Shown one piece after another: positions 27,779 to 37,085 of a DNA stretch of 64,000 nt (positions are counted from its first letter, which is position 1; the number at the start of each line of letters is the position of its first letter). A program made the position numbers and the translations under genes. The DNA lies in the NCBI GenBank assembly GCA_963707435.1, contig CAVPPF010000005.1, positions 62,001 to 126,000 of the forward strand, given 5' to 3'. Source of the stretch: UBA4744 sp963707435 (GTDB taxonomy: Bacteria; Actinomycetota; Acidimicrobiia; Spongiisociales; UBA4744). The notes under the pieces were generated by a model. It had not been told where the DNA came from, ran no database searches, and saw nothing but the letters and a program-made list of their open reading frames with translations.

Positions 27779-28791
27779 TGGATGTCGAGCGACAGCGACG
27801 GATCAACCTGCCCGTCCCAGGCGGTATACACACCCTCGGACAGCCAATGCGATCCGGCTGCGCCGATCATGGCGGCGTTGTCGGTGCAGAGCAGCGGAGA
27901 GGGAAGCAGCAGCCGCACACCCCGACGATCGGCTTCCTCCTGCATGCGTACCCGCAACCGGCGATTGGCGAGGACTCCCCCACCGCCGCCCACCAACTTG
28001 ACTCCCGTGTCGTCCACCGCATTGAAGGTCTTGGTGACGAGCGCATCAACGATGGCTTCCTGGACCGAGGCGGCCACGTCGGCCAGAGGCGGCAGGGTGT
28101 TGCCGGCCGCCGACTTCTTGATGAAGGTGACGACCGATGTCTTCAGGCCCGAGAACGACAGGTTGTAGCGGTCGTCCGCGAGCGCCCGGGGGAAACGAAC
28201 AGTTTCGGGATTACCGTTGGTTGAAGCCCGGTCGATCGCCGGCCCACCCGGATAGCCGAGACCCATGAACCTGGCCAGCTTGTCGAACGCCTCGCCCGAA
28301 GCATCATCGATGGTGCGCCCGAGAACCTCGTAGTCGCCCCAATCCCGCACGTGGACGATCTGGCTGTGCCCTCCCGAGGCCAGGACCACAACCGCCGGGG
28401 GCACGAACTCGTCGTCTTCGAGGCGGGGAGCAAACAAATGGCCTTCCATGTGGTCGACTCCGATGAAGGGGAGTTGCCTGGCCCACGCCGTTGCCTTGCC
28501 GAACGAGAAGCCGACCAGCAGAGCTCCAACCAGCCCCGGCCCCTGCGTGGCGGCTATTCCGTCGAGATCGTCGGGGTGCACACCGGCTTCGCTGATTGCC
28601 CGATGGGTGAGGGCGCGGATCGACTCAACATGAGCACGGGCCGCGACTTCGGGAACCACGCCCCCGAACCGGGAGTGCATATCGACCTGAGAGGACAGCA
28701 CATTGGAGAGCGCACGGGTGCCCCGTACAACTGCCACAGCGGTTTCGTCGCAGCTGGTTTCAAACGCCAGAACCGTTGGTTCGAGACTCAT
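27775..28791 (-). CDS. tsaD: tRNA N6-threonylcarbamoyladenosine transferase
   Basis: Transfers the threonylcarbamoyl group to A37 of ANN-decoding tRNAs, with TsaB and TsaE. The 338 residues hold the metal-binding histidines H114 and H118 in DHMEGHLF and the ASKHA-fold ATP-binding motifs (LAFETSCDETAVA, VLASGGHS, GLGYPGGPAID). The start ATG 28791 overlaps the rimI stop by 4 bases; longer frames upstream are not supported. Length is normal. Confidence 0.97.
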   Translation of the reverse strand: MSLEPTVLAFETSCDETAVAVVRGTRALSNVLSSQVDMHSRFGGVVPEVAARAHVESIRALTHRAISEAGVHPDDLDGIAATQGPGLVGALLVGFSFGKATAWARQLPFIGVDHMEGHLFAPRLEDDEFVPPAVVVLASGGHSQIVHVRDWGDYEVLGRTIDDASGEAFDKLARFMGLGYPGGPAIDRASTNGNPETVRFPRALADDRYNLSFSGLKTSVVTFIKKSAAGNTLPPLADVAASVQEAIVDALVTKTFNAVDDTGVKLVGGGGGVLANRRLRVRMQEEADRRGVRLLLPSPLLCTDNAAMIGAAGSHWLSEGVYTAWDGQVDPSLSLDIQ

Positions 28792-29276
28792 GGCAGGCTG
28801 CTCCTGATCGCTTCGATCCGGTCGGCAAAGAGTGGCTGGTCGATGTCGTGGACCCACATGATGAGGGCATCCTCATCCCCGTAGTAGCTCTTGCGCACTC
28901 CCACCGGGGCCATCCCGAAATTGCGATAAAGCTCCTGAGCGGAATGGTTGGACGAGCGGACTTCGAGCGTGAGATGTTTCGCTCCCCGGTCAAGCGCGGC
29001 ATCGATGAGGCCGAGCATCAGCCGCGTACCGAGCTTGCGACCCCGGGCCTCCGGGGTCACGGCAATGGTCGTCACGTGAGCTTCTTCGGCTACGTGGAGC
29101 AGACCGGCATATCCGACCACCTCGCCCGACTCATCCACCGCAACGACGTAGTGACGACCGTTCTGTTCCAGCTCTTCTCGAAACAACGCCTCCGACCATG
29201 GTTGCGGGAAGGTTGAGCACTCGAGCCGGTGAACACCGGGCAGGTCGAGCAACCGCATCGGTCGAATATCGATCAC
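28788..29276 (-). CDS. rimI: Ribosomal-protein-alanine N-acetyltransferase
   Basis: A small GNAT enzyme of about 162 residues that acetylates the N-terminus of ribosomal protein S18 in E. coli and related targets elsewhere. The acetyl-CoA motif VTTIAVTPEARGRKLGTRLM and the C-terminal NFGMAPVGVRKSYY are characteristic. I chose GTG 29276 because it forms a GTGA overlap with the tsaB stop; an in-frame ATG at 29297 would add seven residues. It lies between tsaB and tsaD, the usual actinobacterial position. Confidence 0.9.
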   Translation of the reverse strand: MIDIRPMRLLDLPGVHRLECSTFPQPWSEALFREELEQNGRHYVVAVDESGEVVGYAGLLHVAEEAHVTTIAVTPEARGRKLGTRLMLGLIDAALDRGAKHLTLEVRSSNHSAQELYRNFGMAPVGVRKSYYGDEDALIMWVHDIDQPLFADRIEAIRSSLP

Positions 29277-29992
29277 GCCGGCGAGGATTCCGCCCATGGC
29301 CCCTCCTCCCGGTAGGTCTTCCAGCTGATATTGACGTCGGGCTCCCGCAGGTACAGCGGGCGAACCTCGTCCGCGTGAGGGAACTCTTCCTTTTCCACAC
29401 GGCCGACGGCCAGCTCGAGCATCGCCTCTGCCGCCGGAAACTGTGGCCTGCCGCTCTTCACCCGATGGAGCCCCTGAAAGAACCCCTCTGGCAGGGAAGC
29501 CCAGTCGCCCACAACGAGTGCGTCTTCCGGATCAGACTGCAAGATGGCCCGGAATCGCTCGACGGTGACCAATTGGGGAGGACCGTCCTTGACCACGCCA
29601 CCCGGTAACGGCCGGTAGGACGCTACCGCCAGTTCGCCGCGGCGCACATCAACGATCGACCAGATGTGCCTGCGGTGCGTGGAGGCCCGCAAGGCGATCA
29701 CATCCAGCGAACTCAGAGGAACGAGCGGAACCCCGAGCGCCGCGGCCAGCCCCTGAGCAGTGGACAGGCCGACCCGGATACCGGTATAGAGGCCGGGACC
29801 CACGTCGACCACGATCGCGTCGAGCTCGTGGGGACGCCAGCCCACCTGGTCAAAGCAGAAGTCGAGCGCCGACACGATGAAGGCCCCATGGCCCCGCCGG
29901 TCGACTCGATCGGCTGCCGCGACCACATTGCGTCCGTTCCCGAGCGCAATAGAACTGGCCGGGGTTGCGGTCTCGATAGCCAGCAGCCTCAT
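29273..29992 (-). CDS. tsaB: t6A synthesis protein TsaB
   Basis: A 239-residue ASKHA-fold partner of TsaD in tRNA t6A37 synthesis. The N-terminus MRLLAIETATPASSIAL and the VDVGPGLYTGIRVGLSTAQGLA segment are family marks. ATG 29992 overlaps the tsaE stop by 4 bases, which fixes the start against a longer frame. Catalytic residues of TsaD are naturally absent. Confidence 0.95.
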   Translation of the reverse strand: MRLLAIETATPASSIALGNGRNVVAAADRVDRRGHGAFIVSALDFCFDQVGWRPHELDAIVVDVGPGLYTGIRVGLSTAQGLAAALGVPLVPLSSLDVIALRASTHRRHIWSIVDVRRGELAVASYRPLPGGVVKDGPPQLVTVERFRAILQSDPEDALVVGDWASLPEGFFQGLHRVKSGRPQFPAAEAMLELAVGRVEKEEFPHADEVRPLYLREPDVNISWKTYREEGPWAESSPA

Positions 29993-30447
29993 TCGACCAT
30001 CTCCTTCAGGGACCGCGTCAGCCAGGCGCCGTGCGGCACGAGCCGCAGGACCCGTTCGTTGGTGCCGGTCACTTCGATTTCCACCGTCAGGTGGTCGTCC
30101 GGCATGGCTGAGGCCACGGAATTGCCCCACTCGACGATGAGCACCCCGTCGCGAGATGCCTCGAAGAGGTCGAGATCATCCAGTTCGTTGAGCGACGCGA
30201 CCCGGTAGATGTCTGCATGGGTGAGCGGCGTGAACCCGCCCGCATATCGCCGCACCAGCATGAAGCTGGGACTGATCACCGGCTCTTCGATGCCGAGCCC
30301 TTCGGCCAGGCCGCCGGCGAACGCCGTCTTGCCTGCGCCCAGCTCACCGGCCAGGAGCAGGATGTCGCCCGGCCCCAGGAAGCTGGCGAGACGGCGGCCG
30401 ATCGCCCGGGTCTCGACCTCGCCGGCGGAGTGAAGCTCGATCGTCAT
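29989..30447 (-). CDS. tsaE: t6A synthesis ATPase TsaE
   Basis: The small P-loop ATPase of the t6A pathway. 152 residues with Walker A GELGAGKT (near 34-41), the SPSFMLVRRY segment and the HADIYR motif that are shared by the family. It is the first gene of the tightly overlapping tsaE-tsaB-rimI-tsaD run and overlaps the uracil-DNA glycosylase stop by 4 bases. Confidence 0.95.
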   Translation of the reverse strand: MTIELHSAGEVETRAIGRRLASFLGPGDILLLAGELGAGKTAFAGGLAEGLGIEEPVISPSFMLVRRYAGGFTPLTHADIYRVASLNELDDLDLFEASRDGVLIVEWGNSVASAMPDDHLTVEIEVTGTNERVLRLVPHGAWLTRSLKEMVE

Positions 30448-31088
30448 CTGAAGAGCCCCAGCTGTTCAAATGCATCATCCGCTAGCGGCCCGGACAGAGG
30501 TTCCGGCGATGAACCGGCGCGACCTTCGAGGGTGGCTTTCACCAGCGCAAAGTCCTCCTGCATTGCGGCGAGGACGGATGGTGAACCCCGCAACGCGGCC
30601 GCCGGGTGAAAGGTAGGTATCACCGTCCGGTTCCACCACGGATAGGCCGTACCCCGCAGCCGGGTGATTCCACGCTCTTCCTTGAGGAGCAGCTTGGTTG
30701 CGAAGTTGCCGAGGGTCATCACGACTGCCGGGTCTATGAGTCGAATCTGACTTGCGAGGAAGTCCTTACACGCGGCGATTTCATCCGGCCGGGGATCCCG
30801 GTTGCCGGGAGGCCGACACTTGACAACGTTGGCGATGTAGACGTCGGACCGCTCCATGCCGATCTCGGCCAGGAGCCGGTTGAGGAGTTGGCCGGCGGCG
30901 CCGACGAAGGGGATGCCCTGCAGGTCCTCGTTGCGGCCGGGCCCTTCGCCGATGAACATCACGTCGGCGGTACTGCTCCCGTCACCAAACACCACGTTGG
31001 TGCGTGCTTCGGCCAGCCGACAGGCCGTGCAGGTCGCAGCCTGCTCGGCCAGGATGTTGAGTTCTCGTGCCGCTGTGGTGTCTGACAT
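30444..31088 (-). CDS. Family 4/5 [4Fe-4S] uracil-DNA glycosylase
   Basis: Removes uracil from DNA. The 214-residue frame from ATG 31088 has the four iron-sulfur ligand cysteines C20, C23 (CTACRL), C91 and C107, the substrate motif GEGPG (48-52) and the HPAAALR motif in the C-terminal half. This is the thermostable family-4 type. The longer upstream frame overlapping the neighbouring hydrolase is not supported. It is embedded between the P1 hydrolase and tsaE in a chain of coupled genes. Confidence 0.92.
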   Translation of the reverse strand: MSDTTAARELNILAEQAATCTACRLAEARTNVVFGDGSSTADVMFIGEGPGRNEDLQGIPFVGAAGQLLNRLLAEIGMERSDVYIANVVKCRPPGNRDPRPDEIAACKDFLASQIRLIDPAVVMTLGNFATKLLLKEERGITRLRGTAYPWWNRTVIPTFHPAAALRGSPSVLAAMQEDFALVKATLEGRAGSSPEPLSGPLADDAFEQLGLFR

Positions 31089-31092
31089 ACTC

Positions 31093-31989
31093 TTACCCGG
31101 GGTCCCGACCTGCCGCCTCCTGCAACGCTGCCTCGATGGCACGACCCGTTGCGACGAATGCAGCTTCGCCGATGAGATCGACCGAAGCTTGCACGTCGCC
31201 GCAGGAGACTGCAAAAGCGGCATCGCCATCATATCGAGTGTGACCGGGACGGAGGCATACGGCCAGCGCATCCTGAGTTCGCACCGCGATCCGCAGCAGG
31301 TCGTCGCGGGCAAGCCGGGCGTTGGTGGCGACCACCACCAGCGTGGTGTTGGTGGCCGGATCCGGGAGGAGAGCCGGGGGTCCGGGTACGAGGGAACCTC
31401 CCGTCAAGGCGCGTCCTTCGAGGGTGAAAACGTCTCCTACGGCATTGACGACGGCCAGAGCACCAACAACGGCCCCCTCCACTTCGACGGCGGCCGAACC
31501 CAGTCCTCCCGGGCTGATTCCAGCAGGACCCCGCCATCCACCGACGGTGGCGCCTGCGCCGGCGCCGACCCTGCCCATCTCAACCGGGTTGCTCGATGCA
31601 GCCCGCACCGCGGCGGATCCCGCGGCCGGCCCCGGTCGGACGGACGGGTCTCCGACGAACAGATCGAAGATCACCGCGGCCGGAACGATGGGGACCGGCC
31701 CGGCGGGTGTCGGGTGACCCCGACCGGCAGCTTCCAGTTCGGCGACCACCCCGTCGGCGGCGGCCAAACCGAAAGCGCTCCCTCCGGTCAAGAGGATCGC
31801 CTGGACCGTTTGTACGCGCATGCCGGGTGCCAGCAATGCCGTCTCTCGACTGCCCGGAGCAGCACCGCGAATCTCGACCGCCGCAACGTTCGGCTCCGGG
31901 AACATGACGACCGTGCAACCGGTCATGGCGACCGGATCGGTCCAGTGGCCAACCTCGATTCCAGGGATCGACGTAATGGTCATGGTCAT
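31093..31989 (-). CDS. P1-family self-processing hydrolase (DmpA/NylC-like)
   Basis: A 298-residue N-terminal-nucleophile hydrolase of family P1. Marks are the N-terminal IPGIEVGHWTDPVAMTGCTV, the Gly-rich VGAGAGATVGGWRG (141-154), and ATNTTLVVVATNA, where N214/T215 corresponds to the autocleavage site that exposes the catalytic Thr/Ser. Relatives include D-aminopeptidase DmpA and nylon-oligomer hydrolase NylC. The actual substrate is unknown. The ATG overlaps the alanine racemase stop (ATGA), which fixes the start at 31989. Its place in the alr-tsa chain is not one I recognise as standard. Confidence 0.88.
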   Translation of the reverse strand: MTMTITSIPGIEVGHWTDPVAMTGCTVVMFPEPNVAAVEIRGAAPGSRETALLAPGMRVQTVQAILLTGGSAFGLAAADGVVAELEAAGRGHPTPAGPVPIVPAAVIFDLFVGDPSVRPGPAAGSAAVRAASSNPVEMGRVGAGAGATVGGWRGPAGISPGGLGSAAVEVEGAVVGALAVVNAVGDVFTLEGRALTGGSLVPGPPALLPDPATNTTLVVVATNARLARDDLLRIAVRTQDALAVCLRPGHTRYDGDAAFAVSCGDVQASVDLIGEAAFVATGRAIEAALQEAAGRDPG

Positions 31990-33086
31990 GGCACATACCG
32001 GCGCGGGAGCCGGGGTCCGATCTGGCAGACAATCTCGTAGGAGATGGTGTCGAGATGCTCGGCCCACTGGTCGGCCGTCACCGCTTCGGCTCCCTGGGCA
32101 CCAAGCAGCACCACTTCATCGCCGACCTCCACCGGGTCGTCGCCGACATCGACCATGACCTGGTCCATGGTGACCGTCCCGGCCAGCGGGTGGCGCTTCC
32201 CCCTGATGAGAACATCGCCGCCGTGTGCTCCGAGCGCCCGCGGCAGCCCATCGGCGTACCCGACCGGAACGGTTGCAACGTGAGCATCCGCCGGGAGAGC
32301 CTTGCGACGCCCGTACGACGGCCGGGTGCCTGCGGTGAGGCGCCGCACCATCGAAACGTGGGAGATAACCCGCATCGCCGGCCGGAGATCGAGTTCGGGG
32401 ACCATGCCGGGAGCAGGACGCTGTCCGTAGATACCAATTCCCACGCGAACGAGATCGAGGCGCGCTTCGGGGTAGAGCAGTGTCGCCGCGGTATTGGCTG
32501 CATGGCGGATCGGAACGTCGACGCCGACGTTGTGGAGCTGTTCAATGAAACCAAGGAACGTCTCCAACTGCCTCCTGGTGAACACCACGTCTTCCTCGGC
32601 TACGGCGAAGTGGGTCCATACCCCCTCGAGCTGCAGGTGCGGGTCGGCCACGATCGCGGCCACGAGGTCCTTGGCGTCGGCAACGGTCGCTCCAACCCGA
32701 TGCATCCCGGTGTCGACCTTCAAGTGAGCCGGCAGCGGCCGGCGGGCTACCTCACTCAGCGCCTTGATGAATCCGGAGGTGTACACGGTGGGGATGAGAT
32801 CCCAGGTGATCACTTCCTCGGCCGACCGATCGGGTGGCTCGGACAGGAGCAGAATCGGTGCGTCGATTCCTGCCTCCCGTAGCCGGACGGCCTCCTCGAC
32901 CAACGCCACGGCGAGCATGGGCGCCCCCGCTTCCAGGGCAGCTTCCGCAACGGGGACATCTCCATGCCCGTACGCATCCGCCTTGACCACGGCACAGAGC
33001 TGTGCAGGAGCGGCGATACCGGCCAACAACCGTACGTTGTGTGCGATCGCGTCGAGGTCGATCTCGACCCAGGATGGTCTCACCAT
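31986..33086 (-). CDS. alr: Alanine racemase
   Basis: Supplies D-alanine for peptidoglycan. 366 residues, PLP lysine K35 in VVKADAYGHG, and the C-terminal VGYADGLPRALG and VTMDQVMVDVG segments. The start overlaps the NAD(P)HX-repair gene by 7 bases. Length and motifs are complete. Confidence 0.96.
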   Translation of the reverse strand: MVRPSWVEIDLDAIAHNVRLLAGIAAPAQLCAVVKADAYGHGDVPVAEAALEAGAPMLAVALVEEAVRLREAGIDAPILLLSEPPDRSAEEVITWDLIPTVYTSGFIKALSEVARRPLPAHLKVDTGMHRVGATVADAKDLVAAIVADPHLQLEGVWTHFAVAEEDVVFTRRQLETFLGFIEQLHNVGVDVPIRHAANTAATLLYPEARLDLVRVGIGIYGQRPAPGMVPELDLRPAMRVISHVSMVRRLTAGTRPSYGRRKALPADAHVATVPVGYADGLPRALGAHGGDVLIRGKRHPLAGTVTMDQVMVDVGDDPVEVGDEVVLLGAQGAEAVTADQWAEHLDTISYEIVCQIGPRLPRRYVP

Positions 33087-34489
33087 GCGAATCTCCGGAT
33101 CTCGGTAGCCAGCGTATCGGCCGTGACCGTGGCGTTGCGCGCAGAGGCCGAACCTGCCCTCCCGTGCCAGTAGGCGGCCGATCGGCCCGCCTGTTCGGGA
33201 TCGAGGCCTCGGGCCCAGAGGGCGGCAGCGAGTCCGGTGAGCACGTCGCCGGTGCCGATGGTGGCGAGTTCAGGTCCTCCGGTGGTAACCGCCCAGAGCT
33301 GTTCACCGGCTATGAAGGTCGGCGATCCCTTCAGGAGCACAACTGCGCCGGTCTCGGAGGCAAGGTTGGCGGCACTTCGATAGGAGGCTTCGGTCCCGGT
33401 CAGTCGGCGGAACTCGCCTGCATGCGGTGTGATCAGCGTCGGCCCGCTTCTGGCGGCCAGGTCGTCCGGTCGCTCGATGGCATTGAGCCCGTCGGCGTCG
33501 ATGAGCAGCGGACCGTCCCAGGCCTCCATCAGCCCGGCTACCAGGCCGCCCTGCCCGGTTCCCAACCCCGGCCCGAGGGCCACGACGTCGTAGCGGGTGG
33601 CGGCTTCGATGACCGGGCGCACATCGTCAGCCGAGAACCGGGTCCCGCTTCCGATCCCGACGGTCATGATTTCTGCGGCCATACCGGCCAGGATTCCCTG
33701 GAGTCCACCGGGACAGGCGATGGTGACCGCACCGGCCCCGCCGTTGAGGGCGCTGCGAGCGGCCAGGTGAGCAGCCCCGGTGAGGCCGGCAGACCCGCCG
33801 ACAACCAGGACCGATCCGCTCGACCATTTGTGGGCGTGGAGATCCCGGGCGGGCCGGACGGCGTCGGCCTCCTCACACAGAAGAAACTCGCCATGTCCTC
33901 CGGTGAGTCCGATATCGGATATCTCGATCCTCCCGCAGAGTCCGGGTCCGCTACCTATGAGATGCCCGACCTTCAGGGCATGAAAGGTGACCGTGCGATC
34001 GGCAGCGAAGACGGGTCCGGCCGCCTGTCCGGTGGCCGCATCCAATCCGCTTGGCACGTCGACCGCAAGCACCGGGGTCTCGTGCCCCGTCCACGGGACC
34101 AGGGAATCAGGCAGGACTCCGCGGAATCCGGCACCGAATACCGCATCGATGATGAGGTCGGTCTCGACCGGGTTGGCAAGATCCTTCACCCGTACTCCGG
34201 TCTCGACTGCGAGCCCGTGGGCCCAGGTCGCCCCTGCCGATCTCGGCGGTGCCACGGCGTGCACCGTGGCTGCCACGCCCCTCCGGGCCAGGTGACGGGC
34301 CGCCACGTAGCCGTCCCCTCCGTTGTTGCCGGGGCCGGCGAGGACGGAGATCCGAGAACCGTAGGTGGCCCCCATGGAAACGGCCGCGAGAGCAACTGCG
34401 AGACCGGCGCGCTCCATGAGAACTTCTGGTGGATCAACGGCAGCGGAGTCCAAGCGCGCCGACTCCTCCGGCGTAATGACAGGTTTCAT
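33080..34489 (-). CDS. nnr: Bifunctional NAD(P)HX epimerase/dehydratase
   Basis: Repairs hydrated NAD(P)H. The 469-residue protein combines an N-terminal epimerase with the GNNGGDGYVAARHL motif (near residues 55-68) and a C-terminal ADP-dependent dehydratase with PHAGEF and the GTGDVLTG motif. Order and length match Nnr/YjeF-CarD fusions. ATG 34489 is chosen; the earlier frame adds a non-conserved leader. It is the first gene of the nnr-alr-P1-udg-tsaE run and lies opposite the methyltransferase gene. Confidence 0.95.
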   Translation of the reverse strand: MKPVITPEESARLDSAAVDPPEVLMERAGLAVALAAVSMGATYGSRISVLAGPGNNGGDGYVAARHLARRGVAATVHAVAPPRSAGATWAHGLAVETGVRVKDLANPVETDLIIDAVFGAGFRGVLPDSLVPWTGHETPVLAVDVPSGLDAATGQAAGPVFAADRTVTFHALKVGHLIGSGPGLCGRIEISDIGLTGGHGEFLLCEEADAVRPARDLHAHKWSSGSVLVVGGSAGLTGAAHLAARSALNGGAGAVTIACPGGLQGILAGMAAEIMTVGIGSGTRFSADDVRPVIEAATRYDVVALGPGLGTGQGGLVAGLMEAWDGPLLIDADGLNAIERPDDLAARSGPTLITPHAGEFRRLTGTEASYRSAANLASETGAVVLLKGSPTFIAGEQLWAVTTGGPELATIGTGDVLTGLAAALWARGLDPEQAGRSAAYWHGRAGSASARNATVTADTLATEIRRFAW

Positions 34490-34550
34490 GAGAACGAATG
34501 CTACCGCCGGAGCCCGCACTTCGAACGGCCACACCTACTAGTTTCACCTC

Positions 34551-35282
34551 ATGGACTGGTGGGAACAGTTCTTCGTGGGCGATTGGGTTCAGATCCATGC
34601 CAACTTCTGGAGCGAAGAGGAGAGTGCCGCCCAGGCCGACACCATTGAACGCCATCTGGGCCTCGAACCCGGCGATCGGGTTCTGGACGTGCCGTGCGGC
34701 GAAGGACGGATCGCTCGCCAACTGGCCGGGCGGGGATACCGGGTTACGGGGGTCGATCAATCCGCCCCCCTGCTCGATCTCGCCCGTCGGACTGCAGCCG
34801 CAGCAGACCTCGACATCACCTGGGAACAGCGGGACATGCGCGACCTGCCCTGGGATGGCACGTTCGATGCAGTGGTGTGCTGGTGGGGCAGCTTCGGCTA
34901 CTTCGACGAGGCGGGCAATGCCTCATTCCTGGAGGCAACGGCCCGAGTTCTGAAACCGGGTGGACGTTTGATCCTCGACAACCACGTGGTGGAGACGGTG
35001 CTGCCGGTTTTCCAAGCTCGCGGATGGGAGAAGGCCGGCAACGGTTTCACGCTCACGGAGAACCGGTGGGATCACACCACCGGCCGCATCGAGGGAATCT
35101 GGACCCTCATCGTCGATGGCAACCAGACCGACAAGCAGGCTTCCGTCCGGCTGTACACCTATGCGGAACTGGCCGGACTCGTCAAGAAAGCTGGGTTCTC
35201 CAGCGTGCGGGCCGTCGACCCGGCCACCGATGCCGAGTTTCAACTGGGTTCACGCCGGCTGGTGCTGATCGCCGAGAAGTAG
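34551..35282 (+). CDS. SAM-dependent methyltransferase
   Basis: A 243-residue class I methyltransferase. SAM-binding motif I is VLDVPCGEGRIARQLAGRG, followed by VTGVDQS (motif II) and FDAVVCWWGSFGYFD (motif IV). Substrate is unknown. It is flanked by the divergent nnr and convergent acpS genes, which gives no clear hint. Confidence 0.85.
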   Translation: MDWWEQFFVGDWVQIHANFWSEEESAAQADTIERHLGLEPGDRVLDVPCGEGRIARQLAGRGYRVTGVDQSAPLLDLARRTAAAADLDITWEQRDMRDLPWDGTFDAVVCWWGSFGYFDEAGNASFLEATARVLKPGGRLILDNHVVETVLPVFQARGWEKAGNGFTLTENRWDHTTGRIEGIWTLIVDGNQTDKQASVRLYTYAELAGLVKKAGFSSVRAVDPATDAEFQLGSRRLVLIAEK

Positions 35283-35323
35283 AAAACGGAACGCAGCTGC
35301 CGCAGTCTCGGGCTGCACCCTCG

Positions 35324-35704
35324 CTACGCGTCGTGCTCGCCGACGGCAACGGCGAACACCATCGCCGTCACATCCGTGTGCGTGATGGTGACGAGCACTT
35401 CGGTCACGCCAAGCTGATCGGCCCTCGCCCGTGCCGTCCCGAAGAGATTGACCCGCGGAGCGCCGCCACCGGTTATCTCGATGTCCTGCCAGCGGATCTG
35501 CCGCCACCCTGTTCCCATGCTCTTCATGACCGCCTCCTTGCCGGCAAACCGGGCGGCGTATCGGCGCGCCGGGTGGGCAAACCGGGAGGCGTAGGCTCGT
35601 TCGTGATCGGTGAACACCCGTTCGGGGAAGCGTTCGTATTTTTCGAGCAGAGCCTGAACCCGATCGATCTCGGCCAGGTCGACGCCCAATCCAATGATCC
35701 GCAT
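35324..35704 (-). CDS. acpS: Holo-[acyl-carrier-protein] synthase
   Basis: Attaches 4'-phosphopantetheine to acyl carrier protein. 126 residues with the two signature regions: GVDLAEIDR (metal ligand D9) and RFAGKEAVMKSMGTGW (E57). It is a single gene convergent with the methyltransferase. Confidence 0.96.
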   Translation of the reverse strand: MRIIGLGVDLAEIDRVQALLEKYERFPERVFTDHERAYASRFAHPARRYAARFAGKEAVMKSMGTGWRQIRWQDIEITGGGAPRVNLFGTARARADQLGVTEVLVTITHTDVTAMVFAVAVGEHDA

Positions 35705-35787
35705 GGCGCCACGCTACCTGCCCGAACCCCGCTGCGGGGTTGATCTGTGCGGTTGTAGGTGCAATGTCCGGGGCCTTACCGGGCCGG

Positions 35788-35801
35788 GGACGCTAGCGTC
35801 C
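35788..35801. promoter_or_regulatory. 14-bp palindrome upstream of the flavoprotein gene
   Basis: GGACGCTAGCGTCC is a perfect palindrome 33 bases before the TTG start of the flavoprotein gene. Size and position suit a dimeric repressor operator, but no regulator is nearby and I do not recognise the site. Confidence 0.35.
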
Positions 35802-35834
35802 ACACATTGACCGAAGGCTGAGGAGGCAAACCTT

Positions 35835-37085
35835 TTGAACCATCTCGATGTTGTGGTCATCGGCGGCGGACAGGCCGGTCTGGGTATCGGTTACTACCTT
35901 CGAGCAGCCGAGAAGAAATTCGTCATCTTGGAGCGCGGCCGGATTGGCGAAACCTGGCGCGGTCAGCGCTGGGACTCGTTTGCAGTCAACACGCCGAACT
36001 GGGCCAACAGGCTTCCCGGCGACCCGTACGAAGGTGAAGAACCCGACGGCTTCTATCAGCGCGACGAACTCATCGACTACTTCGAGAACTACGCCGCCAA
36101 ATTTGCGCTTCCGGTAATTGAGGGAGTCACGGTTACCGGCGTGGACGCCGTCGGTGCCGACTTTCGGGTGACCTACGAAGACACAGCCGGCACTATCGAC
36201 ACCGCGACGGCTACGAACATTGTCGTCGCATCCGGGATGATGCAGGCACCCAAGATTCCGGGGATTCGCCGGCAGTTCCCCCAGTCGCTACTCCAGCTTC
36301 ACGCCTCCGACTATCGCTCGGCAGAGAACTTGCCGCCGGGGGCGGTCGTCGTCATCGGCGCAGGACAGTCGGGATGCCAGATCTCCATGGACCTTATCCA
36401 CGCCGGAAGAGACGTCTTCCTCTGCACCAGCAAGGTGGGACGGGTCCGCCGGAGGTATCGACAACGTGATGTTGTGGACTGGTGGGAGGACATGGGGTTC
36501 TGGGATGTCCCCGTCGAAGAGCTTCCGGATCCGGCGATGCAGTTCGCCGCCCAGCCGCAAGTGTCGGGGGTGGGACGGTATGGGAGCACCCTCAGCCTGC
36601 AGTCAATGGCCCGGAACGGAGTACGTCTGATGGGCCGCCTCAGCGGCGTGGAACACGGTGTGTTGAAGACGGACGACTCCCTGGCGGAGCACATCGCCTT
36701 CGCCGACGAGCGCTCAGCGGATTTCACCAGAATGATCGAGGATTGGATCTCCTCCAACGGCGTCAACGTTGAGCCGGTCGAGGAGGATCCCAACGATGAA
36801 CCCGCCGGCCCGGAAGTCGCCCGGTCGGGGATCACAGAACTGGACCTCAGGGCAGCCGGTGTCGGATCGGTCATCTGGTGCACCGGATTCACGGCCAACT
36901 TCGACTGGATCCATGCCCGCGTCACCGACGACAACGGACGGCCGCTCCACCACAGAGGGGTCTCCCCCATTCCCGGGATCTATTTCGTCGGTTTTCCGTG
37001 GCTGCACTCGCGCAAATCGGGGATCCTTCACGGCATCGACGAAGATTCCCGTTTCGTAGCAGAAGCCATCGCCGCCAGGGCCTGA
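35835..37085 (+). CDS. FMO-like flavin-dependent oxidoreductase
   Basis: A 416-residue flavoprotein. The FAD-binding fold VVVIGGGQAGLGIGYYLR at the N-terminus, the GRIGETWRGQRWDSF stretch typical of flavin monooxygenases, the second (NADPH) Rossmann motif VVVIGAGQSGCQISMDL, and the C-terminal VIWCTGFTANFDWIHA signature place it in the FMO/CzcO-like group. Start is TTG 35835: AGGAGG lies 8 bases before it and no ATG fits. A perfect palindrome sits 33 bases upstream. Substrate is unknown; it could be a Baeyer-Villiger or N-hydroxylating monooxygenase or an unrelated oxidoreductase. Confidence 0.85.
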   Translation: MNHLDVVVIGGGQAGLGIGYYLRAAEKKFVILERGRIGETWRGQRWDSFAVNTPNWANRLPGDPYEGEEPDGFYQRDELIDYFENYAAKFALPVIEGVTVTGVDAVGADFRVTYEDTAGTIDTATATNIVVASGMMQAPKIPGIRRQFPQSLLQLHASDYRSAENLPPGAVVVIGAGQSGCQISMDLIHAGRDVFLCTSKVGRVRRRYRQRDVVDWWEDMGFWDVPVEELPDPAMQFAAQPQVSGVGRYGSTLSLQSMARNGVRLMGRLSGVEHGVLKTDDSLAEHIAFADERSADFTRMIEDWISSNGVNVEPVEEDPNDEPAGPEVARSGITELDLRAAGVGSVIWCTGFTANFDWIHARVTDDNGRPLHHRGVSPIPGIYFVGFPWLHSRKSGILHGIDEDSRFVAEAIAARA

